From NCBI GenBank assembly GCA_964527925.1, contig CAZGQO010000003.1:124001-188000 (forward strand): DNA of 64,000 nucleotides, in the 5' to 3' direction. Under the pieces are notes generated by a model, which searched no databases, was not told where the DNA came from, and worked only from the letters and a program-made list of their open reading frames with translations. The translations under genes and the position numbers were made by a program. Below, piece by piece: positions 28,004 to 36,868 of the stretch. The first letter of the stretch is position 1. The number at the start of each line of letters is the position of its first letter. This DNA comes from Ch128b sp964527925. GTDB taxonomy: Bacteria > Bacteroidota > Ignavibacteria > Ch128b.

Positions 28004-29956
28004 TTATTCGATGCTTTCCACTATTAATTCTGCAACATCTTTTACCTGAACTTTATCAGCCGCATCGAAAGCTTTCACTCCGTCACTCATCATAGTCATA
28101 CAGAATGGACAGACTGTTGCAATAGTATTAACATTCAATTTCAAGGCTTCTTCTGTTCTTTCAATATTTATTCTCTTACCCTCTTTCTCTTCGAGAAACA
28201 TTCTACCTCCACCTGCTCCACAACAGAAACCTTTATCAAATGATCGTTTCATTTCAGTGAGTTCAATACCATTAATAGATTTCAAAGTTTCTCTCGGCGA
28301 TTCGTAAATATCATTGTATCTTCCAAGATAACAGGAATCATGATAAGTCAACTTCAATTTAAGATCCTTTTCTGGTTTAATTACTTTATCTTTGATGAGG
28401 TTTGAAATCAATTCAGTATGATGAATGACTTCGTAATTCCCGCCAAGCTTGGGATATTCATTTTTAAGTGAATGATAACAATGTGGACAGGCAGTCAGAA
28501 TTTTCTTTACACCATACTTTTCAAGAGTTTCAATGTTTTCTTTCATCAAAATTTGAGCTAAGTATTCGTTCCCCAATCTGCGAGCAGCATCACCATTGCA
28601 CTTTTCTTCATTCCCAAGAATTTTAAATTCAATTCCAGCTTTCTTCAAGATTTTGACAATTGAACGACTGACTTTTTTATATCTTTCATCAAAAGAACCA
28701 GCACATCCCACCCAGAATAACAATTCAGGTGAATTATCATTCGATGCAATAGTTACATCGAGTCCCTCTGCCCATGCTGATCTTTCCGAATGGCTGAAAG
28801 CCCATGGAGTGAAATTTGATTCAAGATTCTTAAATACAACATTCAACTCAGATGGGAAAGAACTTTCTGTTAAAACTAATCCTCTTCTCAAATCAACTAT
28901 TGTATCTACATGTTCAATCATTACTGGACATTCTGTTACGCAGGCATTGCAAGTAGTACACGCCCAGATTTCTTCATCGGTAATATAATTATGAATTAAA
29001 GTCTTCTGTTTTAATTCCTGACTTTCTGGATGAAAATTTAAATCGTGTATTCTATGTCTGATATCCATTATAATTTTTCTTGGAGAAAGTTTCTTGCCGG
29101 TGAAATTAGCTGGACACGCTGCAGTACATCTTCCACACTCAGTACATGTATATCCATCGAAAATTTGTTTCCATGTTAAATGATTTACATCAAGTGCACC
29201 AAAAACTTCTGACGTTTCATCTTCAAGATTCAATGGTTTAATAGTATTTTTTTCTGGTGGAAGTTTTGCGAAAAATACATTCGGTATGGAAGTTAAAACA
29301 TGAAGATGTTTTGAATATGGTAAATAATTCAGAAAGATTAGAATTGTGATTATATGAATCCACCAGAAATATTCATAAGTCACTTCACTTTTCTTAATCT
29401 GAAAACTATCTCTGATGAAATCGCTGATAAATCGATATGAGGATGCATCTTGATGAGATAAATGAACATTCTGACCAAACATTGAGATAATTACAATGGA
29501 TATTAACGCAAGAATAAAAGCTGCATCAAGATTTCCATCACCTTCTGAATAAAGTCTTCTAATTTTTAGAACAAATCTTCTAATTACAGCAATCAGAACA
29601 CCAGCAAGTACAAGAACACCAAACAAATCCTGAGTAAATGTAATAATTGTATAAAATCCCTTTAGAAAACTAAAAGAAAAGGAATAAAAAAATCCTTGAA
29701 TAATTGATTCAATCACCACAATAAGCAAAGCACAAAATCCCCAGAAAATACAAGCATGCATCAGGCCAGCAATTGGTTCACGAAATAATTTTGATTGAGC
29801 AAATGCAACAATTAAAACATTTTTTAGACGATCTTTAATTCTATCAAAACGATTTTCGGGCTTGCCAATTTTCAAACCTTGATATAACTTTTTTAATGAG
29901 AGATAGAAAATTGAAAAAGCAATGATTAGAACTATACCAAAAATCATTGGCTTCAT
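28004..29956 (-). CDS. Membrane Fe-S oxidoreductase, EtfD/HdrD-like
   Basis: This 650-residue protein has an N-terminal membrane part of about six hydrophobic segments (residues 1-235), likely haem b-binding and NarI-like. Two [4Fe-4S] motifs follow (CTECGRCTAACPA near 265, CTTCNACVTECPV near 320). The C-terminus has two cysteine-rich CCG domains, with CGSFDERYK-type and FCCGAGGGRMF sequences. This architecture is known for quinone reductases that take electrons from electron-transfer flavoprotein (EtfD) and relatives of heterodisulfide reductase subunit D. No etfAB is next to it. It could link acyl-CoA or branched-chain oxidation to menaquinone. Confidence 0.85.
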   Translation of the reverse strand: MKPMIFGIVLIIAFSIFYLSLKKLYQGLKIGKPENRFDRIKDRLKNVLIVAFAQSKLFREPIAGLMHACIFWGFCALLIVVIESIIQGFFYSFSFSFLKGFYTIITFTQDLFGVLVLAGVLIAVIRRFVLKIRRLYSEGDGNLDAAFILALISIVIISMFGQNVHLSHQDASSYRFISDFIRDSFQIKKSEVTYEYFWWIHIITILIFLNYLPYSKHLHVLTSIPNVFFAKLPPEKNTIKPLNLEDETSEVFGALDVNHLTWKQIFDGYTCTECGRCTAACPANFTGKKLSPRKIIMDIRHRIHDLNFHPESQELKQKTLIHNYITDEEIWACTTCNACVTECPVMIEHVDTIVDLRRGLVLTESSFPSELNVVFKNLESNFTPWAFSHSERSAWAEGLDVTIASNDNSPELLFWVGCAGSFDERYKKVSRSIVKILKKAGIEFKILGNEEKCNGDAARRLGNEYLAQILMKENIETLEKYGVKKILTACPHCYHSLKNEYPKLGGNYEVIHHTELISNLIKDKVIKPEKDLKLKLTYHDSCYLGRYNDIYESPRETLKSINGIELTEMKRSFDKGFCCGAGGGRMFLEEKEGKRINIERTEEALKLNVNTIATVCPFCMTMMSDGVKAFDAADKVQVKDVAELIVESIE

Positions 29957-29957
29957 T

Positions 29958-30821
29958 TCAACCTCGAATATTGGTGAGATGTTTAATTAGGAAATCAATA
30001 GTTTTTGCTTTTACCTGTTCAAATTGTGGATTTGAACCTGCATAAGGATGGACAATATTAAATGTATGTCCAACTCCATTAATTATCACGAGTTCAGTCA
30101 AATCTTTATTACTCGCTTCATAAAGTTGATAAGCCTCTTTCAATGGAACAGTTAAATCTTGATCACCATGGATAATTATGATAGGTAGATTCACTTGCGA
30201 GATGCATTTTAAAAGATCGAATCTATCACGGTTTAATTCGTAATCATCGAGTAAAATTCTATTTAACCGCATCATCTGATTTGTTCGCGAATTAATTACT
30301 TCGATATAGCCCTGATTTTTCCATATTTCAATTTGATGTTTTGTGTATCTTTCAAATGTTGCAATTGTCCCCCAGAGTGCAAGTGCTTTAAGATTTCGAT
30401 TAACATTGTTTTTGATTGATTCGTTTGTCTGAATAAGTGCAATTGCACCTCCTCTTGAATGCCCAATCAGTCCTATAAAGTTTTTAGAACCATCAAAACC
30501 AAATCCACCATTATTGTAGAAATTGATCAATTCACCTAATTCTTCGACTTCAAGTGAGATTGTATTGTTTGCAAATTTTTCCAGCTCAGTGAATTCAAAT
30601 GGATTTTCACCAATCCCATTGTGAGAAAAATTAAAAGTCACAACAAAAAAACCATTATCTGCTAATTCTTCTGCAAAGAATGGAACATAACCCCAGTCTT
30701 TAAATCCTTTGAATCCATGAACAATGAAAACACAGGGCAGATTTTCAGGATTGGATTTAAAAAAAATCGTTCCTCGTAAATGATTGTTTTTGGTGGTAGT
30801 GAATATAAAATCTTCTCTCAT
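29958..30821 (-). CDS. Alpha/beta hydrolase
   Basis: The 287-residue protein shows a full serine-hydrolase triad arrangement: GHSRGGA with nucleophile Ser near 120, HGDQDLTVP for Asp near 230 and NGVGHTF for the final His near 260. An oxyanion-region HGFKGFKDWG lies near residue 35. It has no signal peptide, so it is cytoplasmic, and resembles dienelactone-hydrolase/acyl-peptidase-like esterases. It lies one base upstream of the EtfD-like gene and probably shares its transcript. The substrate is unknown. Confidence 0.87.
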   Translation of the reverse strand: MREDFIFTTTKNNHLRGTIFFKSNPENLPCVFIVHGFKGFKDWGYVPFFAEELADNGFFVVTFNFSHNGIGENPFEFTELEKFANNTISLEVEELGELINFYNNGGFGFDGSKNFIGLIGHSRGGAIALIQTNESIKNNVNRNLKALALWGTIATFERYTKHQIEIWKNQGYIEVINSRTNQMMRLNRILLDDYELNRDRFDLLKCISQVNLPIIIIHGDQDLTVPLKEAYQLYEASNKDLTELVIINGVGHTFNIVHPYAGSNPQFEQVKAKTIDFLIKHLTNIRG

Positions 30822-31169
30822 TTCAAAGCAGAAAAATATTAATTCAATTTTGTAAATGAAGGTTAGAAAATCAAGGAATGGAATACAATCAAGAGTATAT
30901 TAACATAAAATTAAAAAAAATATAATTTAATAAATGTAAATACCAACTCGCTATTCAGTTTTTCACTAATAAATTAGAATGTATTTAAGATTCAAAGTAA
31001 TTCTTACCGTTTAATCCGTTTGGTTTATTCAACAAATAATTAAAGACTTACATCTGTAGCTAAATTTTTTCAAATCTAAAAATAGATTTATCGATTTATT
31101 GAGATGACCCATAAAATGACAAATATTAATTGAATTTAATTTTTAGTTCAATTATTATTACAGAAACAA
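30822..31169. other. Divergent intergenic region, 348 bases
   Basis: AT-rich stretch between the hydrolase (minus) and the receiver gene (plus). It must contain both promoters. I see no RNA gene, repeat or conserved reading frame in it. Confidence 0.55.
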
Positions 31170-31571
31170 ATGAGGACAATGAACCAGAAGGCAAAAATTC
31201 TCTACATTGAAGATAATACCGATACACAGGAACTCGTAAAAATCTTTCTTCGCAATATCGCTGAACTTGATTGTTATACACACGCTGAAAATATTATTCA
31301 ATTATTATCTGAGAATGAATATGACCTTATTCTACTGGATATCAATTTACCTGGTAAAGTAGATGGTACAGATGCAATTAAATTAATCAGGCGTGATGAA
31401 CGTTTTAAAAATATTCCAATTATTGCAATCACAGCATTTGCAATGGTAGGAGATAGAGAAAAATTCTTGAGTATGGGTTGTGATGAATATATCTCCAAAC
31501 CTTTCTTTAGAGATGAGTTAATTAGAAAAGTAACTTCAATTCTTAACCAAAAACGTCCCAAAGAATCTTAA
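31170..31571 (+). CDS. Stand-alone CheY-like response regulator receiver
   Basis: This 133-residue receiver domain has acidic pair E14/D15, phospho-acceptor D57 in LLLDINLPG, and the ITAFAMVGDRE...GCDEYISKP C-terminal half. It is a clear paralogue of the protein at 5243-5638 and also lacks an output domain. The start could be M1 or M4; neither has a well-placed ribosome site. The gene is monocistronic. Its 3' end overlaps the convergent tauE-like gene by 29 bases. Its kinase partner is not visible here. Confidence 0.9.
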   Translation: MRTMNQKAKILYIEDNTDTQELVKIFLRNIAELDCYTHAENIIQLLSENEYDLILLDINLPGKVDGTDAIKLIRRDERFKNIPIIAITAFAMVGDREKFLSMGCDEYISKPFFRDELIRKVTSILNQKRPKES

Positions 31572-32367
31572 CATCAATCAACAAAATTAAAAGGGCAAAC
31601 AAAATCTTAAGTGGTCTAATATTCATATTGTGAGTGAATTGTGCACCCTTCCTTCCTGAGATAATGGTGCCAATTCCAACAGGTACTGCAGCAATTAGAT
31701 AAACATATCCAAGCGTAAAGTTATAAGAAATTGATGGATTATTTAATCCATTTATGATATAAGAGACAGCAGCAGATAGAGCTGAAAATATTATCATCAA
31801 ACTACTGGTTCCAATTGATGTCTTAAATTTCATTCTGAAGAAATAGTGGAAAATCGGAACAGCAATTATTCCACCGCCAACACCAGCAAATGCTGATAGA
31901 GAACCAACAAGAATACCAAGCAAGGGTGCAAAATAGTAGCTATACTTCCATTGAGTATTTTCATCATTATCTTTAACATTCTGATCAGTAATTAATCTTA
32001 TTGTAACAAGTAGAAGTACAAAACTGAAAATTATCTTTAATGCCCTCGCATCAAGCTTAACAGCTACAAAAGAAAGAAAAAATCCAGCCAGAACTGCAAA
32101 AAGTCCTGTTAGCATCCCAATCTTTACATCAATGTTTTTATTCTTCAAATGCCCAAATGCACCTGAGCTTGATGCAAGCACCGATGCAACAAGACTTGTC
32201 CCAATTGCAAACTTTGGAATTAACTCTGATTCAAAGTTATGCAGTGTAAAGAGAAACATAAAAGAAGGAACCATTATCACACCACCACCAATTCCAAATG
32301 CACCTGCTATAAATCCAACTAAAATTCCGAGTAATAAATAACCGACTAAAATAAACAATTCATTCAT
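31543..32367 (-). CDS. TauE/SafE family membrane transporter
   Basis: This 274-residue membrane protein has about eight segments arranged as a repeat of two four-segment halves. Each half opens with the glycine-rich family motif: GAFGIGGGVIMVPSF near residue 23 and AGVGGGIIAVPIFHY near 160. Members export sulfite, sulfoacetate or related anions; no particular substrate can be given. Its ATG overlaps the upstream protease stop by four bases, so it is the last gene of the ybbR-tmk-protease operon. Confidence 0.9.
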   Translation of the reverse strand: MNELFILVGYLLLGILVGFIAGAFGIGGGVIMVPSFMFLFTLHNFESELIPKFAIGTSLVASVLASSSGAFGHLKNKNIDVKIGMLTGLFAVLAGFFLSFVAVKLDARALKIIFSFVLLLVTIRLITDQNVKDNDENTQWKYSYYFAPLLGILVGSLSAFAGVGGGIIAVPIFHYFFRMKFKTSIGTSSLMIIFSALSAAVSYIINGLNNPSISYNFTLGYVYLIAAVPVGIGTIISGRKGAQFTHNMNIRPLKILFALLILLIDVKILWDVFG

Positions 32368-33998
32368 TTCATTCCTAGAAACTTTTTATAAACATTTATA
32401 TTCGATAGTACATAAACAGCTGCTTGTACATCCTTATCAGATGATCTAATAAACTGGAGTTTAAAATTAACATCTGAAGACTGATTGGAAAGTTCTAAAA
32501 GTAAGTATCTAAAAATTTGATCTTTGTGATTAGTTATTTCTTCTTCAAGATTAAATCTAACTTTATTTTTTATTGATTCAACTTCGTTTAAAATTTCTGA
32601 ATCTACATTGTTCTTCATTAAATCATTGCTTAAAACTTCAAGAAGTTTAATTGTTAAAGGTACATAAGAAAAATTATTTTTCTTCAAAAAACGTGTGAAA
32701 TCAGAAAGAATATTTTCCTTATCTATTTTACTAATATCCATATTTTTTTGAGTATTCAAATATTCAGAGACAAACTTAAAAAACATTCCTTTGTTAAGAA
32801 GTTCATTCACAATTTCTGACTTCCCATTATGGAAAATAATTGTATCCGGAGTTACTCCCCCATCGCCCAGGACTTTTCTTTTATTTTTGGTGAAATAAAT
32901 TTTTGAGCTATCTTGATTTATCTTCAAAACATCGGTTTGGTTTTTTAGATATTCCAATTTTTGCAGACATCTGCCACTGGGAGTAAAATATCTTGCAGTA
33001 GTTAATTTTAGACTCGCATTAAAAGGCAGCGGAATTATTGTCTGTACCAAGCCCTTACCAAATGATTTTTCCCCAATTATTACTCCTCTATCCAAATCCT
33101 GAATAGTGCCTGCAATAATCTCACTTGCTGAAGCAGAGTTCCCATCAATTAGAACTGCAAGTGGTGTGTCTCCAAATTGTGGACTGGATTTGGAATAAAA
33201 TTCCTGTCGTGATTCTGCAGTTCGTCCCTGTGTATAAAGAATCAATTCGCCTCTTGGTATAAATAATTCCAGTAATTCAATTGCGCTTTGTAATAATCCA
33301 CCAGGATTACTTCTAAGATCGATTACGAAGTACTTGATTGGCTGTTGTTTTTTAGCTTCTACAACTTTCTCAAGAAATTCGTCAGTTAATCTTTTAGAAA
33401 ATCGATCGATTTTAACATAAAAGATTCCATCGCTTTCTGGAAGAAATCCTGCAACTGAAATATTGTCTATTTTAATTTCTTCTCTTATTAAGTGATACTC
33501 AATAATTTTGCCTTCAGGCGGTCTCTTGATCATCAATCTAACTTCAGTTCCAGGCTTACCTCTAACTTTCGAACTCATTTTATCAGCATTCTCAATAGTG
33601 ACCTTTTCTCCGTCAATTTCAAGTATGATATCACCTACTCTTATACCCTGACGCTGTGCTGCAAAACCAGGCATTACTTCCATAACAACTAATTCATTAC
33701 CACGAGCTGAAACAATTATTCCAATTCCGCCATATTTCCCTGTTGTTAAAAGATCAATGTCTTCTCTTTCAGACTCGTCAAAATAATTAGAGAAAGGATC
33801 AAGCCCTTCCAGCATTCCATTGATTCCACGTTTCATCAAATTTCTAGGTGAGACATCGTCAACATAATTTGAAATAATTTCTTTGTAGGTTGAACCGAAA
33901 AGCTCAATACTTCGCAGGATTTCATAATATTCATCCTGTGCAAAAACAAAATTCAATTGAATGACAAGAAGCACAATAAAAGAAACAAACCTTTTCAT
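32364..33998 (-). CDS. S41 family C-terminal processing peptidase
   Basis: The 544-residue periplasmic protease has a signal peptide (MKRFVSFIVLLVIQLNFVFAQ), an N-terminal helical region, a PDZ domain near residues 90-165 (GGIGIIVSARGNELVV) and a tail-specific protease core. The core has DLRSNPGGLL, the catalytic Ser in NSASASEI near 290 and the Lys in GEKSFGKGLVQT. It cleaves misfolded or tagged envelope proteins. It lies two bases after tmk. The C-terminal 150 residues are less conserved. Confidence 0.93.
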   Translation of the reverse strand: MKRFVSFIVLLVIQLNFVFAQDEYYEILRSIELFGSTYKEIISNYVDDVSPRNLMKRGINGMLEGLDPFSNYFDESEREDIDLLTTGKYGGIGIIVSARGNELVVMEVMPGFAAQRQGIRVGDIILEIDGEKVTIENADKMSSKVRGKPGTEVRLMIKRPPEGKIIEYHLIREEIKIDNISVAGFLPESDGIFYVKIDRFSKRLTDEFLEKVVEAKKQQPIKYFVIDLRSNPGGLLQSAIELLELFIPRGELILYTQGRTAESRQEFYSKSSPQFGDTPLAVLIDGNSASASEIIAGTIQDLDRGVIIGEKSFGKGLVQTIIPLPFNASLKLTTARYFTPSGRCLQKLEYLKNQTDVLKINQDSSKIYFTKNKRKVLGDGGVTPDTIIFHNGKSEIVNELLNKGMFFKFVSEYLNTQKNMDISKIDKENILSDFTRFLKKNNFSYVPLTIKLLEVLSNDLMKNNVDSEILNEVESIKNKVRFNLEEEITNHKDQIFRYLLLELSNQSSDVNFKLQFIRSSDKDVQAAVYVLSNINVYKKFLGMK

Positions 33999-34000
33999 GT

Positions 34001-34630
34001 TTACAGACCTTTCATCTCACTTAATTTTTGACTAAAAATGTTTATAATTTCTAAATGAATTTCTTGAGGATCACGAACTCCATCAATGACTTTAAATCGA
34101 TTCGGTTCGTATTCACTAATTTTAATGTAACCGCCTCGAACTCTTTCAAAAAAATCCTTGCCCATTAATTCTATTCTATCCGGGAAAAGTTGATTTAATT
34201 TTTTTCTCCTAATAGATTCTTCATAAGGAATATCAAGGAAAAAAGTTAAATCTGGAATGCAATCATCAATTGCTATTTTGTGAATAACTCTAACATCTTC
34301 TAAAGAAATATCTCTGCCTAAACCTTGATATGCAGTTGTCGAATCATGAAATCTATCAGAAATAATAATATATCCATCCCGCAATTTTGGAATAATAACT
34401 TCACGGACAAGTTGTGCACGGCTGGCAGAAAATAAAAAAATTTCACATTCTTTTACCATGTTGAAATTCTCTTTTGAGAGAAGAATCTCACGAATCTTTT
34501 CAGATAAGTTTGTTCCGCCAGGTTCTCTTACAACTATAACTTTTTTATTTTGATTTAATAAATAATTCTCAAGTAACTTTGCTTGAGTTGATTTTCCTGA
34601 TGCATCAATACCTTCAAAAGTGATAAACAT
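34001..34630 (-). CDS. tmk: Thymidylate kinase
   Basis: This 209-residue kinase has the P-loop FEGIDASGKSTQAKLL, the DR-x-x-x-S/T motif (SDRFHDSTTAYQG) and the LID region with RR-type residues (RRKKLNQLFPDRIE). It phosphorylates dTMP to dTDP. It is placed between ybbR-like and S41 genes with gaps of one or two bases, so all are cotranscribed. Confidence 0.97.
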   Translation of the reverse strand: MFITFEGIDASGKSTQAKLLENYLLNQNKKVIVVREPGGTNLSEKIREILLSKENFNMVKECEIFLFSASRAQLVREVIIPKLRDGYIIISDRFHDSTTAYQGLGRDISLEDVRVIHKIAIDDCIPDLTFFLDIPYEESIRRKKLNQLFPDRIELMGKDFFERVRGGYIKISEYEPNRFKVIDGVRDPQEIHLEIINIFSQKLSEMKGL

Positions 34631-34631
34631 A

Positions 34632-35546
34632 TTATTTTCTTAAAATTATTTTAAATTGTTTTGGATAGTAATCTATAACAGAAACTCCAAATGGTAAAAT
34701 GACCTCAGGTACAATTTCTTCATCGGATTTATTTGCATACTTTCTATAATCTATGAATGCTTTTAAAGAGTCAACATTAATTGAACCCAATATAGAGATT
34801 CCCCCTCTTAATTTGATATCAATAAAAGAAGGTAGCAGAAGAGCTTCTTTATCATTTGGTTGATTAATCAATTCAACAGGAATTTTTTCAAACAATTTAT
34901 CAACAACCTGTTGAACATCGAAAGAAATTTTAATTTTCTTCTTTTCGAATGAAATTAAATTAGTTAGTGTATCTGAAAGTTCTGTTTCGACACTTGTAAA
35001 ATCAGAAAGATCTTTAAGTGTAACTTTTTTTGTGGGAAATGAATCAATGGCTAACAACAATCTACGTGATCCTCTTATATAAATTGAATCAGGCTCAAGA
35101 GTAATAGGTGAAGCAATATCATATCCTTCTTTAAAACTAAGATCTAAAACAGGATAAATTTTAATTTTCTTTTCAATCGCATAATTAAAATTTAGATTAA
35201 TCATAGCAGGTTTTATATCTAAAATTTTTGCGTCAGAGGATAGCTTTAATTGGTCATTGGGTATATTACTCAATTCAACACTAAGATTATCACCAGGATT
35301 TTTTATCGAAATAAAAAACTCCGGTGGTTGAAAATGTTTAAGCTTTAAAATTTCCCAACCAGTAGTTCGAACTTTTAAACTAAGGTACTGCGGTACTTTC
35401 CCCTCGATTGCAATATTCTCTTCATTCAGTTCAATAATTACAGGTACATTTAAATTAACTGTATACTCTTCACCTAGGGTGATAGCAAACCAAAAAATTG
35501 CACTTAAAATTATAAAAACTAAAAAGTATCTAATTTCTTTTTTCAT
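34632..35546 (-). CDS. YbbR-like domain membrane-anchored protein
   Basis: The protein of about 304 residues starts at ATG 35546, giving a single N-terminal transmembrane segment (MKKEIRYFLVFIILSAIFWF). It is followed by two or more YbbR-like beta repeats (SIYIRGSRRLLLAIDSFPT..., then IPVELINQPND...). A longer frame to 35588 would run through the hairpin described separately and is rejected. YbbR repeats act in c-di-AMP cyclase regulation in Firmicutes, but no cyclase gene is adjacent here. The function in this organism is unknown. Confidence 0.82.
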   Translation of the reverse strand: MKKEIRYFLVFIILSAIFWFAITLGEEYTVNLNVPVIIELNEENIAIEGKVPQYLSLKVRTTGWEILKLKHFQPPEFFISIKNPGDNLSVELSNIPNDQLKLSSDAKILDIKPAMINLNFNYAIEKKIKIYPVLDLSFKEGYDIASPITLEPDSIYIRGSRRLLLAIDSFPTKKVTLKDLSDFTSVETELSDTLTNLISFEKKKIKISFDVQQVVDKLFEKIPVELINQPNDKEALLLPSFIDIKLRGGISILGSINVDSLKAFIDYRKYANKSDEEIVPEVILPFGVSVIDYYPKQFKIILRK

Positions 35547-35577
35547 AAAAAAACTCCACAAAAATGTGGAGTTTCTG
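35547..35577 (-). terminator. Terminator hairpin overlapping the ybbR ribosome site
   Basis: On the minus strand the stem AAACTCCACA/TGTGGAGTTT with a short T-rich loop is followed by a run of seven T just before the ATG at 35546. It fits a rho-independent terminator for the microcompartment genes upstream. The GGAG of its 3' arm also sits seven bases before the ybbR start, so termination and translation initiation compete for the same sequence. Confidence 0.8.
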
Positions 35578-35609
35578 AAATAATTCAAATTAATCTAAAA
35601 ATGTATGAT

Positions 35610-36158
35610 TTAGATTAATTGTTCAAAGTAATTTAGAAGTTCAGACTTATTAGCTCGTGAAATTTGTCTCCCATAAATTGGAAAACCAATTGTTTTACGA
35701 GCTAATCTTCTTAGCTCTTCTACTGTCATCGCCTGAAGTGATTCAAGATTTAATGTTTTTGGATCAACCTGTTCCTTAGTTTTATCTGCTATTGAGAAAA
35801 GATCTGGCTGAGGTTTTGGTTTTCTGCCTCTTTTCTTTTTTACAGTTCCAGTTGAGACAATGCCGTCAGGATCAGGAGTCTGAACAGCTTGATCAAAAAC
35901 AATCATATCGATCTGGTCATCTGGTTTCGGGATAACATGAGCTGAAAGTAATTCACCGACACGCTGAGCAGCTGCTGCGCCGGCATCCACTGCAGCTTTG
36001 ACAGCCGCAGTTTCGCCCATAATTTTAATTGTTACAAGCCCGCCTTTTGCGTATTCTTTACCAATTAGCTTCACATTTGCAGTTTTGGTCATTGCATCGG
36101 CAGCTTCGATAGCTCCGACGAGACCTTTCGTTTCAATTAATCCGAGTGCCAGATCCAT
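35610..36158 (-). CDS. BMC shell protein with DNA-binding-like C-terminal tail
   Basis: Residues 1-88 are a standard hexameric BMC domain (LGLIETKGLVGAIEAADAM, AGAAAAQRVGELLSAHVIPKP). The remaining 94 residues are foreign to shell proteins. A basic KKKRGRKPKP stretch (107-116) matches an AT-hook core, and residues about 135-182 resemble a SAP/Rho-N-like helical module (MTVEELRRLARKT...SRANKSELLNYF). The pore loop EYAKGGLV replaces the usual KIGSG-type loop. Known shell proteins with added tails include EutK (helix-turn-helix) and PduT/PduK (Fe-S), so a nucleic-acid-binding tail is possible. It follows the second shell gene by nine bases. Confidence 0.88.
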   Translation of the reverse strand: MDLALGLIETKGLVGAIEAADAMTKTANVKLIGKEYAKGGLVTIKIMGETAAVKAAVDAGAAAAQRVGELLSAHVIPKPDDQIDMIVFDQAVQTPDPDGIVSTGTVKKKRGRKPKPQPDLFSIADKTKEQVDPKTLNLESLQAMTVEELRRLARKTIGFPIYGRQISRANKSELLNYFEQLI

Positions 36159-36167
36159 TTAAATTTT

Positions 36168-36452
36168 TTATTGTTTTGGTCTTTTTGGAAGAATTAATTC
36201 GACATCGGAGTGAGGTCTTGGGATAACATGCACGGAAACAAGTTCACCGACTCGTTGAGCAGCGGCAGCCCCAGCATCGGTTGCAGCTTTGACTGCTCCT
36301 ACATCGCCGCGAACCATAACGGTGACATATCCACCGCCAATTGTTTCTTTTCCAATTAATTCAACTTTAGCGGCTTTTACCATTGCGTCTGCCGCTTCGA
36401 TCGCACCAACTAATCCTTTGGTTTCGATCATTCCGAGAGCGTCTAATGTCAT
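36168..36452 (-). CDS. BMC-H shell protein, PduA/EutM type
   Basis: The 94-residue protein is very close in pattern to PduA and EutM: LGMIETKGLVGAIEAADAM, GYVTVMVRGDVGAVKAA, AGAAAAQRVGELVSVHVIPRPH. It should form the hexagonal tiles of a compartment shell, with the small pore loop TIGGG in place of KIGSG. I choose ATG 36452 because GGAG lies nine bases upstream; an ATG 15 bases earlier overlaps that site. No aldehyde dehydrogenase, aldolase, lyase or vertex (EutN) gene is present in the window, so this is a satellite locus. Confidence 0.95.
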   Translation of the reverse strand: MTLDALGMIETKGLVGAIEAADAMVKAAKVELIGKETIGGGYVTVMVRGDVGAVKAATDAGAAAAQRVGELVSVHVIPRPHSDVELILPKRPKQ

Positions 36453-36868
36453 ATTTTTATGCTCCATAATTTTTTGAAAAAATACTTAAGATTTTATTCT
36501 TTGTCAATAAGATGAATATTATTTTTCTATGCATTATAAATTAAATCTTACCAAATTTTATCATAAAAATTAATTCGAAATTATTTGTCTATTTAAATTT
36601 GTTCCGTTAAACATAATTTTACTCAAAAAAATAAACCTAAAAATCCAGTACCGAAAATTTTGCAAGAAAATTAGCATTTATTTCAGCAACCATCACTTCT
36701 TTTATTAAATTCTTTAATGATCAATGGTAACTTTATTAGCAGGAAAAAATTTTGTTACACAAATCAAAACATCTTTAATAGAATTTCTTCACTCACACTT
36801 TATGTAATCCTCTACTTTAAACTGATTCAAATTATTTGAGAAAATTTGAGAAATCTGAATCATAAAAA
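36453..36868. other. Intergenic region, 416 bases, no gene seen
   Basis: Very AT-rich sequence upstream of the shell genes and downstream of the GH13 gene. It should hold the promoter of the shell genes. I see no RNA gene or terminator hairpin with confidence. Confidence 0.55.

Noticed and set aside
35547..35588. Longer N-terminus for the YbbR-like protein (start at 35588)
   Set aside because: The extension would be encoded by the terminator hairpin and places a polar tail before the membrane segment.
36453..36467. Earlier ATG for the BMC-H shell gene at 36467
   Set aside because: It overlaps the GGAG ribosome site that serves the ATG at 36452, and family members begin close to that ATG.
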